A stretch of 64,000 bases of DNA from DATFVB01 sp963714035 (GCA_963714035.1 OY970224.1:1240001-1304000); one strand, 5' to 3'. Shown: positions 14,274 through 23,607, counted from the first letter of the stretch. Notes: generated by a model not told the origin, from the letters alone. Numbers and translations are program-made.

Positions 14274-15595
14274 CGGATCTTCGCGAGCTCCGCGGCGTAG
14301 ACGTCCATCTCCGCCTTCGTGTTCATCTCGGTGACCGCGACGAGGAAGTCCCGCTCGCGGTCCGGGAACCAGGTCGACAGCGGCACGCCCGCCAGGATCC
14401 CCTTGTCGGCCATCGCCGCGACGATCTCGCGCGCCGGCTTCGGCCCGCGGACCGCGAACTCGTTGAACGTCGGCCCTTCGGTTGCGATCGCGAAGCCGGC
14501 GACGCCGGCGATCTTCTCCTTGAGGTACTCGCTCTTCGAGACGCACTGGACCGCGGTCTCGCGAAGGCCCGCCTTCCCCATCAGGGAAAGATAGACGTTC
14601 GAGCAGAGCGCCATCAGCCCCTGGTTCGTGCAGATGTTCGACGTCGCCTTCTCGCGGCGGATGTGCTGCTCCCGCGTCGAGAGCGTCAGGCAGAAGGCGC
14701 GCTTCCCTTCGGCGTCGACCGTCTCCCCCGCGAGCCGGCCCGGCATCTGGCGCTTGTGCGCGTCGCGGCACGCGAGGAAACCGAGGGCCGGCGCGCCGTA
14801 CGACATCGGAACGCCGAGCGAGCGCGCCTCGCCGCACGCGATGTCGAGCCCCGCGTCGCCCGGTGGCGCAAGGAGCGCGAGCGAGATCGCTTCCGCGACG
14901 ACGCCGACCGCCATGGCGCCGCAGGACGACGCCGCGTCGCGCGCCGCCTTCCAGCCGTGGACGCGGCCGAAGAAGTCGGGCGACTGGACGGCGACCGCGA
15001 AGGTCTGCGCGTCGCATGCGCCGACGAGCTCGGCGTCGTCGACTTCGACGAGCTCGAAATGGAGATTCCCGAAATACGTCCGGACCGTCTCCCGGTACTC
15101 CGGATGGATGTTCCTCGAGAGCACCGCCCGGTGGCGTCCCTTCGCGAGGCGGCTCGCCATGAGCAGCGCCTCGACGAGCGCGGTGGCGCCTTCGTAGAGG
15201 GAGGCGTTGGCGACCTCCATGCCGGTCAGGAGCGCGAGGTGCGTCTGCCACTCGAAGATCGACTGCAGCGTCCCCTGCGAGATCTCCGGCTGGTACGGCG
15301 TATAGGAAGACAGCCACTCTTCCCGATAGAGCGTCTGGTCCGCGATCGCCGGGACGTAGTGGTGATAGCAGCCGGCGCCGAGGAAATGGGCGTGGCTGCG
15401 AGCGTGCGCGTTCCGTGCGGAGACCGAGCCGAGCTCGCGGCGCACCTCGATCTCCGAGAGGGGCCTGCCGATCGCGGGCTTGCGCGCGGCACGGAACTCC
15501 GCCGGGACGTCGGCGAAGAGGTCTTCGATCGACGCCACGCCGATCGCGGCGAGCATCTCGGCGCGCTCGTCGTCGCTCGAAGGGAGGAATTTCAC
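14270..15595 (-). CDS. gcvPA: Glycine dehydrogenase (decarboxylating) subunit 1
   Basis: This 441-aa protein is the alpha subunit of the split P-protein. It starts with the family N-terminus FLPSSDDERAEMLAAIG and contains FLGAGCYHHYVPAI, YTPYQPEISQGTLQ and EWQTHLALLTGMEVANASLYEGATA, all conserved. It lacks the PLP lysine, which is in the beta subunit, as expected. It sits 21 bases behind gcvH and overlaps gcvPB by 4 bases, suggesting translational coupling of the two subunits. Confidence 0.97.
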   Translation of the reverse strand: MKFLPSSDDERAEMLAAIGVASIEDLFADVPAEFRAARKPAIGRPLSEIEVRRELGSVSARNAHARSHAHFLGAGCYHHYVPAIADQTLYREEWLSSYTPYQPEISQGTLQSIFEWQTHLALLTGMEVANASLYEGATALVEALLMASRLAKGRHRAVLSRNIHPEYRETVRTYFGNLHFELVEVDDAELVGACDAQTFAVAVQSPDFFGRVHGWKAARDAASSCGAMAVGVVAEAISLALLAPPGDAGLDIACGEARSLGVPMSYGAPALGFLACRDAHKRQMPGRLAGETVDAEGKRAFCLTLSTREQHIRREKATSNICTNQGLMALCSNVYLSLMGKAGLRETAVQCVSKSEYLKEKIAGVAGFAIATEGPTFNEFAVRGPKPAREIVAAMADKGILAGVPLSTWFPDRERDFLVAVTEMNTKAEMDVYAAELAKIR

Positions 15596-15616
15596 GGGTT
15601 CAGCGCTCCCGCGGCG

Positions 15617-16009
15617 TCAATGCGCTTCCGACTCTTCCTTGACGTACTGCTCGTACGCCTGCGCGTTCATCAGCTCGGTGACGTCGTCCGTCGAGAGCTT
15701 CAGCTTCACGAGCCATCCGTCTCCGTAGGAGTCCTCGTTGATCGCCGCCGGGTCCTCGACGGCCTGCTTGTTGACCTCGGTGACCTCCCCGGCGATCGGC
15801 GTGAAGAGCTCGGAGACCGCCTTCACCGACTCGACCGTCCCGAACTCCTGCCCCGAATCGAAAACGTGGCCGACTTCGGGGAGCTCCAGATAGACGATCT
15901 CGCCCAGCTCCTTCTGCGCGTGCTCGGTGATGCCGACGGTCGCGATGTCGCCCTCGATCCGGACCCACTCGTGGCTCTTCGAATAGTGGAGGTCATCGGG
16001 AAACTTCAT
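15617..16009 (-). CDS. gcvH: Glycine cleavage system H protein
   Basis: The 130-aa protein has the lipoyl attachment motif GTVESVKAVSEL with the lipoylated Lys at residue 63. It shows the usual start YSKSHEWVRIEGDIATVGIT. It shuttles the aminomethyl group between the P-protein, GcvT and lipoamide dehydrogenase; no lpd gene is in the window. The start ATG overlaps the gcvT stop by 4 bases. Confidence 0.97.
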   Translation of the reverse strand: MKFPDDLHYSKSHEWVRIEGDIATVGITEHAQKELGEIVYLELPEVGHVFDSGQEFGTVESVKAVSELFTPIAGEVTEVNKQAVEDPAAINEDSYGDGWLVKLKLSTDDVTELMNAQAYEQYVKEESEAH

Positions 16010-17118
16010 GACGCCCTTTCTCTCTTGTAAAACGGCGTTTCGACGACGCGCGCTCGCGCCGGCCGGCCGCGCAGATCGACGGTGAATTCGGTTCCGATCG
16101 CGGTGTCGGCCACGGGAAGATACGCGAGGCCGATCGACCTGCCGAGCGTCGGCGAGGGGATGCCGGACGTGACGACGCCGGTTCCGGCCGGCGACGCCGT
16201 CGCGTAGCCCTGGCGGGCGATCCCGCGGTCGAGGAGCTCGAAACCGGCGAGCTTCCTCTCGAGGCCGAGCTCCTTCTGGCGCGCGAGAGCGTCGCGGCCC
16301 TCGAAGTCGCCCTTCCCCATCTTGACGATCCATCCGAGGTCCGCCTCGAGCGGCGTGACCGTGTCGTCGATGTCGTGCCCGTAGAGCGCCATCTTCGCCT
16401 CGAGCCGCAGCGTGTCGCGCGCGCCGAGGCCGGCGGGAAGGACGTTCCGGTCTCGCCCCGCCGCGAGGATCTCGCGGAAGAGGCGCGCCGCGTCGGCGGG
16501 GGCGACGTAGAGCTCGAACCCCTTTTCGCCCGTGTAGCCGGTCCGGGAAATGATCGCGAGCGCTCCCGACACGGAGCCCTCGACGAAGCCGTAGTAGGGG
16601 ATCGCCGAAAGGTCCGAATTCGTCATCGGCGCGAGGATCGCTTCGGCGTCCGGACCCTGCAGGGCGATGAGCGCGTAGTCGTCCGAGGCGTTCGTCAGCC
16701 GGACGTCGAATCCCTTCGCGATCTCGCGCGCGTGAGCGAAGTCCTTCGGCGTGTTTCCCGCGTTGACGACGAGGAGATAGCGGTTTTCGCCCCGCCGGTA
16801 AACGAGCAGGTCGTCGATGAACGTCCCGCGCGGCGTGAGCATCCCGCTGTAGTGCACGCGGCCGATCGCGAGCTTGCCGACGTCGTTGGTCGTGAGCTTC
16901 TGGAGGAACGCGAGCGCGTCCTTCCCCTCGACCTCGAACTCGCCCATGTGGGAGACGTCGAAGAGGCCGGCTCGCTCGCGGACGGCCCGATGCTCCTCCC
17001 GGATTCCCGAGTACTCGACCGGCATTTCCCAGCCGCCGAAATCGACCATCTTCGCGCCCAGCTCCCGATGGATGTCGTAGAGCGGGGTGCGCTTGAGCGC
17101 GTCGGTGGCGGTCGTCAT
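16006..17118 (-). CDS. gcvT: Glycine cleavage system T protein (aminomethyltransferase)
   Basis: A 370-aa tetrahydrofolate-dependent aminomethyltransferase, first gene of the operon. Diagnostic stretches are TPLYDIHRELGAKMVDFGGWEMPVEY, GLFDVSHMGE in the folate-binding region, and SRTGYTGEKGFELY. It has normal length for GcvT and forms 5,10-methylene-THF and ammonia from the H-protein intermediate. The ATG at 17118 is preceded by a 302-base gap holding degenerate tandem repeats and a hairpin, not a recognisable glycine riboswitch. Confidence 0.97.
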   Translation of the reverse strand: MTTATDALKRTPLYDIHRELGAKMVDFGGWEMPVEYSGIREEHRAVRERAGLFDVSHMGEFEVEGKDALAFLQKLTTNDVGKLAIGRVHYSGMLTPRGTFIDDLLVYRRGENRYLLVVNAGNTPKDFAHAREIAKGFDVRLTNASDDYALIALQGPDAEAILAPMTNSDLSAIPYYGFVEGSVSGALAIISRTGYTGEKGFELYVAPADAARLFREILAAGRDRNVLPAGLGARDTLRLEAKMALYGHDIDDTVTPLEADLGWIVKMGKGDFEGRDALARQKELGLERKLAGFELLDRGIARQGYATASPAGTGVVTSGIPSPTLGRSIGLAYLPVADTAIGTEFTVDLRGRPARARVVETPFYKRERAS

Positions 17119-17151
17119 CGGAGCCCGCAAATTACATGATCTTCGGGGGTC

Positions 17152-17239
17152 GCGCAATGGCGCGCAGGACGCTGCGCAATGGCGCGGAGGACGGTCGTCC
17201 AATGGCGCGCCGGACATTGCGCAATGCCGCGCAAGGCGC
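17152..17239. repeat. Four degenerate 22-bp tandem units
   Basis: Units begin at 17152, 17174, 17197 and 17219 and share the consensus GCGCAATGGCGCGCAGGAC. They differ at 2-6 positions each and lie 34 bases upstream of the gcvT start codon. Confidence 0.7.
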
Positions 17240-17256
17240 ACGCGCGAAGCCCTTTC

Positions 17257-17331
17257 GCCTCCCTTAACCTCTCCCCGCGGGAGAAGTAGCCATCGCCGGT
17301 CGGGATGACGGCGATGGCGGGTGAGGGAGGC
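17257..17331. repeat. Bipartite hairpin repeat (REP-like)
   Basis: GCCTCCCT (17257-17264) pairs with AGGGAGGC (17324-17331), and GCCATCGCC (17289-17297) pairs with GGCGATGGC (17310-17318). The CCTCTCCCCGCGGGAGA stretch resembles widespread bacterial extragenic palindromes. Confidence 0.65.
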
Positions 17332-17420
17332 CCGGTCGCCGACCGCCGTCTCGACCTTCAACTCGTGACTGAGGGACTCGCGACGGGCCGCCCGGCGGGG
17401 CGTAGGATTCTCCGTACTCG

Positions 17421-18458
17421 ATGCCTCCCGACGACCTTCCGACCCGGATTCGGCGCGCGGCTCGGGCCGCCGAGACCGGCGGCCTGACCGCCGAGGCCGA
17501 TGATCTTCTCCGGCTCGCATTCGAGGTCGAGCACGCGATCGCGCCCCGGGCGCTTTCCAACCGCGTCTTCTTCGAGATCGCCGGGATCGCCCGGCCGCGG
17601 AAGTTCCGGGCGGGAGAGCCCGTCTACGCGTCGGGCGACGAGTCCGCCGAGTTCTTCCTCGTCGTCGAAGGGCGGATCGCAATCGAGCGCGTCACCCCGT
17701 TCGGGCCTCAGCCTCTCGGCGTGTCGGGGCCCGGCGATTTCACCGGCGCGGCCGAGGCCCTTCTCGCCGTGCCTCGCCTCGGCGACGCCGCCGCGGCCGT
17801 GGAGTCGCGACTGTTTGCGATTCCCGCGGCGGAAGTCTTCGGCGGCGCGCCGTCGCCGGAGCTCGGCGACTACCTGCTCCGCCGGCTCGCGCGCCAGCTC
17901 CGCGCCGTAAACGACGAGTTCACGAAGTTCTTTTCGTCGGCAATCGGAAAAGGATCGATCGACGGCCCGACGGCAGCCTCGCCGGCCGAGATCCCGGCGG
18001 AAGAGAAGTCGAAAGCTCTGACGGAGAGCGGCCTCGCCGCCGACGACGCCGACCTTCTGGCCTCGTTCTGTCGGGAAGAAGCCTATCCGCTGGGCGCGGT
18101 GATCTTCCGCGAGGGAGACGAAGGGCACGCGCTGTCGGTCGTCGCGCGCGGCAAAGTCCGGATCTCCCGCCGCATCGCCGGCGCCGGCGAGGAGGCGTTC
18201 GCGATCCTCGAGCCAGGCTCGATCTTCGGCGAGATGGCCGCCCTCGAGCCCGACGCGCCCGTGCGATCCGCCGACGCGATCGCGCACACCGACTGCGCGC
18301 TGCTCACCCTCGACCGGTCCGTGATCGGACGGCTGCGAGAAAGCGCCCCGGAGAAAGCGGCGGCTCTCTCGGCCGTCCTCTGCCGCCTCGCCGCGCGCCG
18401 GATCGCCGAGACGTCGGAGAGACTCGTTCGCTGGCGGATCATGGCGGGAGGGTTCTGA
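17421..18458 (+). CDS. Protein with two cyclic-nucleotide-binding (cNMP) domains
   Basis: A 345-aa protein with two Crp-type beta-roll domains, about residues 45-140 and 200-315. The first has RKFRAGEPVYASGDESAEFFLVVEGRI in outline. The second has YPLGAVIFREGDEGHALSVVARGKVRI and PGSIFGEMAALEP, the phosphate-binding cassette region. There is no DNA-binding HTH and no membrane segment, so this is a ligand-binding regulator of unknown partner. The second cassette (FGEMAAL...PVRSADAIA) is closer to a functional cNMP pocket than the first. Confidence 0.88.
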   Translation: MPPDDLPTRIRRAARAAETGGLTAEADDLLRLAFEVEHAIAPRALSNRVFFEIAGIARPRKFRAGEPVYASGDESAEFFLVVEGRIAIERVTPFGPQPLGVSGPGDFTGAAEALLAVPRLGDAAAAVESRLFAIPAAEVFGGAPSPELGDYLLRRLARQLRAVNDEFTKFFSSAIGKGSIDGPTAASPAEIPAEEKSKALTESGLAADDADLLASFCREEAYPLGAVIFREGDEGHALSVVARGKVRISRRIAGAGEEAFAILEPGSIFGEMAALEPDAPVRSADAIAHTDCALLTLDRSVIGRLRESAPEKAAALSAVLCRLAARRIAETSERLVRWRIMAGGF

Positions 18459-18654
18459 GATCAGCGACAGTGTTGTCCCGGTTCTATGCCCGGAAAAGAT
18501 GATAACGAATAAGGAGTGAGCATCGAATTCTTGCCGTCAGGAACCGCCCTTCGACTTCCGAACACATTCGTGCGTCCGCTTCGGTTTCCCGGAGGGATGC
18601 TAAAGTCTTCTCGAAACTGACTATCGAGATATGACCGAACCAGGAGAACTCGGT

Positions 18655-21507
18655 ATGCATCCTTCCGTTCGATCTCTCGTCAAGGCGCGCCACCGGACGT
18701 CAATTCCATTGACGTTGCCTCTTCTGGCAGCGATTCTCGCATTGTTGGCGTCCGTTTCCGCCAGCGCCGGGCTGAATCGATGGACGACCCACGGCCCGGC
18801 CGGAGATCGCTTCGATCTGGGCGTCGATCCGACGAATCCCGACCACATGGCTCTCGGTGGATTCGCCAGCGTTTACATCACCCATGACGGGGGACAGAGC
18901 TGGAGTCGAGAGTCTCGAGGGCTCGAGCAAACGGAGATTTTCTCGGTGGCTTTCGATCCACAGAACCCCTCGATTCTCTACGCCGGCGGATACGGAGTCT
19001 TTCGAAGCACGAATGACGGTGAAAGCTGGCAATGGCGCGCCGACGGAATTCACGGGATTCCGATGGACGTTCTCGTCGTCGACCCGATCGCGACCACGAC
19101 GATCTACGTCGGCAGCGAAGGAGGTCTTTTCCGGAGCACCGATTCCGGATGTTCGTGGTCCCCGTGGAGTTCAGGAATGACCGACCCCCTCGGGTCACCA
19201 TTTATTCTCGACCTCGAAATCGACCCGAGCGATCCGTCGACCTTCTACGCCGGTCTCTTCGGCGGGAGCCTCTTCAAGTCGACGGATCGGGGAGCGCATT
19301 GGAGCCCGATGAAGAGCGGCATCCCGTACGACACCGTGCGGACGATCACGATCGATACTTCCAACCCCAGTCGCCTTTTCGTGGCGGCATCCCAGGGGGG
19401 TGGGGATCTTGGGCCTCTCGTCAGTGGATTCTTCGAGAGCGACAACGCCGCGGGGAGCTGGCACCCGGTTTTCCCGAGTCTGCCGGCCGGCACTGCGTGG
19501 AGAATCTCGATTGATCCTGGGTCACCCAGCACGCTTTACGCCGCCCTGGGAGGGGTGGGCTTCCTGAAGAGCACGGACAACGGCATCACCTGGGGGACGA
19601 TCGACGATGGAATCGACACAGCATTTTCGGAAGGGCCTTTGCGCCTGATCGTCGATCCGCGGACGTCGACCTCCCTCCTGGCCGTCGAAGACGGAGTGTT
19701 CCGGAGCGTCGACGGAGGCGCATCCTGGACGGATCTGACCGACAGCATCGTCTCTAGCAGTATGGAGACTATCCTCCTCGATCCCTCCGCACCGTCGACC
19801 GTCTATACGGGTTCGGAAAGGGGTCTCTTCCGAAGTCTCGACGCGGGTGGTTCCTGGGAATTGATCTCCAGTCCGGCGGAGCCGGAATCGCCGGAGCTTC
19901 TCGGAGCCGCGGCCACGAACCCGACGACGCTCTACGCGACGAGTTTTGTTTCGTTCGGACTCTACCGCTCGATCGATGCTGGGGCGCACTGGCAAGAGCT
20001 CTTCGAGGATGGCTCGTCGACCCCCTTCCCGCACACGGTACGGGTACTCGTCGACCCTGGGGACCCCGGACATATCTATGCGGTGAGCCGGTACGGGATC
20101 TTCGAAAGCGGCGACGGGGGGGACAGCTGGTCCTCGCCAACCCCCAATCCGTCCAGCAACGGGCTGAGTGACATGGTCGTCGAATGGGGGAATCCGGACG
20201 TTTTCTATGGGTCCGATGGATACTCGGTATTCCGCAGTCCGGACTCCGGCCAAACATGGGCCGACATCAGCGACGGTCTCAGTCCCGCGATCGTGCAGAA
20301 ACTGGCCCAGGATCCGGCAGATGACTCTCGACTCCTCGCAGGGACTCAACTCGGGGTATACGTGAAGTCCGGCGACGCGTCGTGGCAGCCGATCGGCACC
20401 GGGCTGCCCGACACGAACATCACGTGGCTCACGGCGGATCCCGCGCAGCCGGGAAGGTTCTATGCCGCCTGCTCCGCGAAAGATCTGTCGCTCTCGGCGA
20501 TGGAGAACGGGTTATTCGTCACCCATGACTCGGGATCCACTTGGGCTCGGTTCGGGGACGGGCTGGAAAAGTCAAATGGAGTCGAATTCGTCGTGACGGA
20601 CCCCGCGGGAGAGTTCGTCCATGCCGCCTCGATCGGCGTCTACGACTATCAGATATCGTCGCCCCCCCCGCCGCTGATCACCGGAATCGCTCCCCAGACG
20701 GGACCGCCCGCAGGCGGAACCTCCGTGACGATCTCCGGCGTCGGATTCCAGATGGGCGCCCAGGTACTGGTCGGGGGCTCTGCGGCCGGCGGAGTCGACG
20801 TTCTGAGTCCGACCACGATCGTCGCGACCACCCCCGACGGGATACCGGGCGGTGCCGACATCGTGGTCGTCAACGTCGACACGCAGCAGACCACGGTCCG
20901 GGGCGGATACGTCTATGACTTCGCCGACGTTCCGCCGGGCTCTCCCTTCTACGACCAGATCGTCAGGCTGGCAAGCGCGGGTGTGACGAAGGGGTGTGGC
21001 GCGGGGGACTTCTGTCCCTCGGGGAACGTTTCGCGCGCGCAGGTCGCGGCCCTTCTCGAACGTGCCATCCACGGGCCGGACTTCTATTACTCGCCACCCT
21101 CGCAAATCTTCACAGACGTTCATGCTTGCACGTCGTTGGCGGCGGAGATCTCCCAGCTCTGGCGCGACGCCCTGACGGCCGGGTGCGGGAACGGTGACTT
21201 CTGCCCTGCCGGCCTCGTCCCCCGCGCGCAGATGGCGCTCTTCATCGGCCGCGCGATCGCCCCCGCGGCGACGCCGCCTTCGGCCTACTCGGATGGAGGA
21301 ACGGGGCGCTCGTACGACTGTTCGGTCGCTTCGCCGTTCACGGACGTGGCCGCGAACACCGACAGCTGCAACGCGATCGGCTACATCTGGGCCAGAGGGA
21401 TCGTCGACGGATTCGGCAACGGCACGTTCGGCCCGAACGACGCTCTGACGCGCGCGCCGACGGCGAAGTTCATCGCGAACGCATTCGGGTTGATGCTGGG
21501 GCCGTGA
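18655..21507 (+). CDS. Secreted BNR/sortilin-like beta-propeller protein with TIG and three SLH domains
   Basis: This protein is 950 aa. A signal peptide (about 14-38, TLPLLAAILALLASVSASAG) is followed by about a dozen VPS10/BNR-type repeats (40-660) of the form YAGG..G.F.S.D.G.SW, as in glycosidase/sortilin propellers. An IPT/TIG Ig-like domain (about 670-755) begins PLITGIAPQTGPPAGGTSVTISG. Three S-layer homology modules (about 760-950) end with FGNGTFGPNDALTRA. The first two SLH modules carry CGAGDFCP and CGNGDFCP, so a disulfide is likely in each. A cell-surface or secreted role is inferred. ATG 18655 is preferred over 18631 because AGGAGA lies 7 bases before it. Confidence 0.9.
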   Translation: MHPSVRSLVKARHRTSIPLTLPLLAAILALLASVSASAGLNRWTTHGPAGDRFDLGVDPTNPDHMALGGFASVYITHDGGQSWSRESRGLEQTEIFSVAFDPQNPSILYAGGYGVFRSTNDGESWQWRADGIHGIPMDVLVVDPIATTTIYVGSEGGLFRSTDSGCSWSPWSSGMTDPLGSPFILDLEIDPSDPSTFYAGLFGGSLFKSTDRGAHWSPMKSGIPYDTVRTITIDTSNPSRLFVAASQGGGDLGPLVSGFFESDNAAGSWHPVFPSLPAGTAWRISIDPGSPSTLYAALGGVGFLKSTDNGITWGTIDDGIDTAFSEGPLRLIVDPRTSTSLLAVEDGVFRSVDGGASWTDLTDSIVSSSMETILLDPSAPSTVYTGSERGLFRSLDAGGSWELISSPAEPESPELLGAAATNPTTLYATSFVSFGLYRSIDAGAHWQELFEDGSSTPFPHTVRVLVDPGDPGHIYAVSRYGIFESGDGGDSWSSPTPNPSSNGLSDMVVEWGNPDVFYGSDGYSVFRSPDSGQTWADISDGLSPAIVQKLAQDPADDSRLLAGTQLGVYVKSGDASWQPIGTGLPDTNITWLTADPAQPGRFYAACSAKDLSLSAMENGLFVTHDSGSTWARFGDGLEKSNGVEFVVTDPAGEFVHAASIGVYDYQISSPPPPLITGIAPQTGPPAGGTSVTISGVGFQMGAQVLVGGSAAGGVDVLSPTTIVATTPDGIPGGADIVVVNVDTQQTTVRGGYVYDFADVPPGSPFYDQIVRLASAGVTKGCGAGDFCPSGNVSRAQVAALLERAIHGPDFYYSPPSQIFTDVHACTSLAAEISQLWRDALTAGCGNGDFCPAGLVPRAQMALFIGRAIAPAATPPSAYSDGGTGRSYDCSVASPFTDVAANTDSCNAIGYIWARGIVDGFGNGTFGPNDALTRAPTAKFIANAFGLMLGP

Positions 21508-21529
21508 TCTGGGGCGTAGAGGCTGACCT

Positions 21530-21620
21530 GGGGACGGTCTTGATTTAATGCCTTCCCCCCGTACTCAATCCTCGGCTGGCATACCCTTCCCGAATCACAC
21601 ATCAAATCAAGACCGTCCCC
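21530..21620. repeat. 91-bp inverted-repeat element (GGGGACGGTCTTGATTT ends)
   Basis: The 17-bp sequence GGGGACGGTCTTGATTT at 21530-21546 is perfectly inverted at 21604-21620. A partner motif GACCGTCCCCA recurs at 22305 and 22406. Such ends are commonly seen flanking REP-associated transposase genes, but no transposase is present between them here. Confidence 0.75.
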
Positions 21621-21807
21621 ATCTCCTCCACGTAGGGGAATCCTCATCCCGATGCCCATAGTGTAAAATAAAGATCTGACCCCAAAGCCACCCCGTTCCC
21701 TTCGGAGAGCGCGTTCTCCGCGCCAATCTCCGGCGGAAAATCAAATCACCTCCAACCCTCATCGACGCAAAGACCGGCCGCCCCCGAGAGTGATGCGACG
21801 CCTCCCC

Positions 21808-22280
21808 GCGGCGCGGGCCTTGCACCTAAGAGAAGAAAACCACCCGCAACGCCCGCGCCGCATCGACGTCGGCCGCAGACGCGAACGCGAAGAGAAGAGC
21901 CGACGATGGCCAGCCCCGATGTCGTGGCGGCGCGCGCAGCGGCTCTCGGGGCGAGCGCTCCACGCGCAAAGCGCGTCGACCGGGGCGGCCGCGGTGCACG
22001 CCGGATGCCGGCGGGCCCCTCCTCGGACCTCCCACCGGCATCCGCCGTGCGAAGACCGCTGTCCGATAACGGCGCCGTTATCGGACCCGCCCCTGCTCTC
22101 GCCCCTCCCGCCGCCCTTCGGGTTTACGTAACCGGCGTTACGTACTCGGCCCGGCGCACCAGCGCCGGGCAACTGCGCGCGCCGCGGCGTCTTGTCCCCG
22201 CCCACCCGCCCCGAGAGGGTCAAGCCCCGGCACCGGCGCGCGGCGGCCGGCAGAGCCGGCCACGAGAGCCGCGCGCCCGT
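21808..22280. repeat. 473-bp palindrome-rich repeat, copy R1
   Basis: It is roughly 90% identical by eye to 24216-24688, same orientation. It includes a perfect 26-bp palindrome at 22061-22086 (GTCCGATAACGGC and its complement), an 8-bp-stem hairpin at 22125-22144 (TACGTAAC/GTTACGTA) and a 9-bp-stem hairpin at 22149-22170 (GCCCGGCGC/GCGCCGGGC). No conserved protein was recognised in any frame. Confidence 0.85.
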
Positions 22281-22416
22281 TGCCGACCCTTCAATGCCTG
22301 CAAGACCGTCCCCAACCACGCCGTACCGGCACCGGAGCGCTGCGGCCGGCGGGGCCGGTCAACGGGAGCCGCGCGCCCGTGGCCGACCCAGCAATGCCTG
22401 CATGACCGTCCCCAAG
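22228..22416. repeat. Two tandem ~88-bp units
   Basis: Units 22228-22315 and 22327-22416 are about 80% identical and both end CAATGCCTGCA(A/T)GACCGTCCCCAA. The first overlaps the end of R1. Confidence 0.7.
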
Positions 22417-22467
22417 GTCCAAACTCCTTACGGCTCACCTCGTTGTTTGGCGGGCGCGTCGCGCCTC

Positions 22468-23214
22468 CTAGGCAAGATACGGAGACTCGGGGAACACGAG
22501 CACGATTCCTTCTGGCCGCTTCGTGCCCTTCTCAACCTCGCGTTTAACCACCCGTTCCAGTGCACCAGCCAGAGACTGCGCAGCCCTCTCTAGCGCCGCA
22601 GTCTCCATTGAAGCGTGCCAGTTAAGTGAAAAGATCCCCCATTCTGATCCTCGAAAGACAGAAAGCTCTTTCCAGGCAACCACAGCTCCAACGCGGTGGA
22701 TAAGGGGCGTTCCAGCCTGGATAGCGCTGTCCACAGCTTTACACTCTTCACTTATGATCTCTCCTCCCACACACTCAAGGAGAGCCGTCATCGCCGACAC
22801 AGTGGGTTCCGATTCCGTCTCCCATGCCCGCCGCGCCAGATCAACGCGCGTGTCCCACACACAGATCCGTCCGATTAGGGCGACGTCGCTCGCATTGTCC
22901 TCGTCGTGATCTTCGAATCGCTCAAAGAGCGTCCACGAAGTCACGCGCTCGTTCGCTACCCGTTCAACGACCTGCAGGCTCTTCTCAAAAAACCGGTTGT
23001 CGTCATCACGCTCCACCGAGATACCGTCTGGCCCATTTACGATGGCATTTGCTCTTCCGCGCAGCCAAGGAAGCGTGTTCCTAGCGAATCTCCATTCTGG
23101 GTGACGAGCGGAGCTGATCGCCGAATTCGTCTCGCCCAACATCCCGTCATCTAACGTGAGCTGTTTAAACATCGTCACAATTTCGCTCCCATCAATACTT
23201 CGGTGGAAGGTCAT
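22468..23214 (-). CDS. Orphan protein of unknown function in the island
   Basis: The 248-aa frame has normal amino-acid composition and a G+C near 53%, clearly below the surrounding chromosome. No family was recognised. It has no signal peptide or membrane segment. Alternating charged and hydrophobic stretches (LERAAQSLAGALERVVKREVEKG near the end) suggest a helical C-terminus. A second possible start is the Met 14 codons in (MFKQLTLDDGM). Flanked on both sides by repeats, it looks like cargo of a repeat-driven insertion. It could be an immunity or antitoxin-type protein, given the Rhs cassette nearby, but nothing in the sequence proves this. Confidence 0.65.
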   Translation of the reverse strand: MTFHRSIDGSEIVTMFKQLTLDDGMLGETNSAISSARHPEWRFARNTLPWLRGRANAIVNGPDGISVERDDDNRFFEKSLQVVERVANERVTSWTLFERFEDHDEDNASDVALIGRICVWDTRVDLARRAWETESEPTVSAMTALLECVGGEIISEECKAVDSAIQAGTPLIHRVGAVVAWKELSVFRGSEWGIFSLNWHASMETAALERAAQSLAGALERVVKREVEKGTKRPEGIVLVFPESPYLA

Positions 23215-23226
23215 AGACGGAAATGC

Positions 23227-23574
23227 TTGGGGTCAGATCTGTATTATGCACTTAGCCTTCCATCTGCTTGCAGAGCAATTGTACCGGACGGGGCCGATCC
23301 CACCGTCGGTCTGCTCGACCTGGTCGCCACCTGCCCCACCCAGGAGGGTACGCACGCCGAATTCCTTCCCGATCGCGGCCAGGGTCTGGTTCGTCAGATG
23401 CCGCGTAAGGTAGATCGCAGCCATTTTCTCATCGCCGCCCCACCGTCTCCCGCTTGAACTCAGCCGAAAAAACCCGCCGACCGTCGGAACGCCGCGGAAA
23501 CTCCCCCATCTCCCACCAGCCTCTCCGGAACCATCATAGGCTCCAAAAAGTGTCTAGCCGAAATGGGGGGCAGA
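23227..23574 (-). pseudogene. Remnant of a REP-associated-transposase-like gene, C-terminal end
   Basis: The minus strand encodes MAAIYLTRHLTNQTLAAIGKEFGVR, which resembles the DnaA-like helix-turn-helix often found at the C-terminus of REP-associated tyrosine transposases. The reading frame is broken upstream and the catalytic HUH/Tyr region is missing. The 3' end carries the terminal motif seen on the plus strand as TTGGGGTCAGATC (23227-23239). A near-identical fragment lies at 26332-26666. The family assignment is inferred from this short segment. Confidence 0.6.
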
Positions 23575-23607
23575 CCAGTTGTCATAGGCGAAGGTATCGA
23601 GAAACCG

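Larger units (their letters stand above)
17119..17420. other. Intergenic region upstream of gcvT
   Basis: This divergent gap must hold the promoters of gcvT and the cNMP protein. By eye it shows only four degenerate 22-bp units and a hairpin element. No glycine-riboswitch core was found. Confidence 0.5.
21508..22467. other. Gene-free repeat-rich region
   Basis: The left border of the accessory island. It contains the 91-bp inverted-repeat element, an isolated transposon-type end GATCTGACCCCAA (21673-21685), long repeat copy R1 and a tandem 88-bp duplication. Open frames through it are long only because of the base composition and are not protein-like. Confidence 0.65.

Noticed and set aside
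17119..17420. Glycine riboswitch upstream of gcvT
   Set aside because: Searched by eye on the minus strand for the conserved riboswitch core; only tandem units and a hairpin were found.
18484..18693. Minus-strand short frame upstream of the SLH protein gene
   Set aside because: It overlaps the presumed promoter and start of the SLH gene and has no ribosome site or protein-like features.
21759..22319. Minus-strand frame in R1 with a counterpart in R2 (24104-24751)
   Set aside because: Frames are kept in both copies only because the DNA is nearly identical. The residues are Arg/Gly/Ala-rich, stems rather than codons are conserved, and there is no start-site signal.
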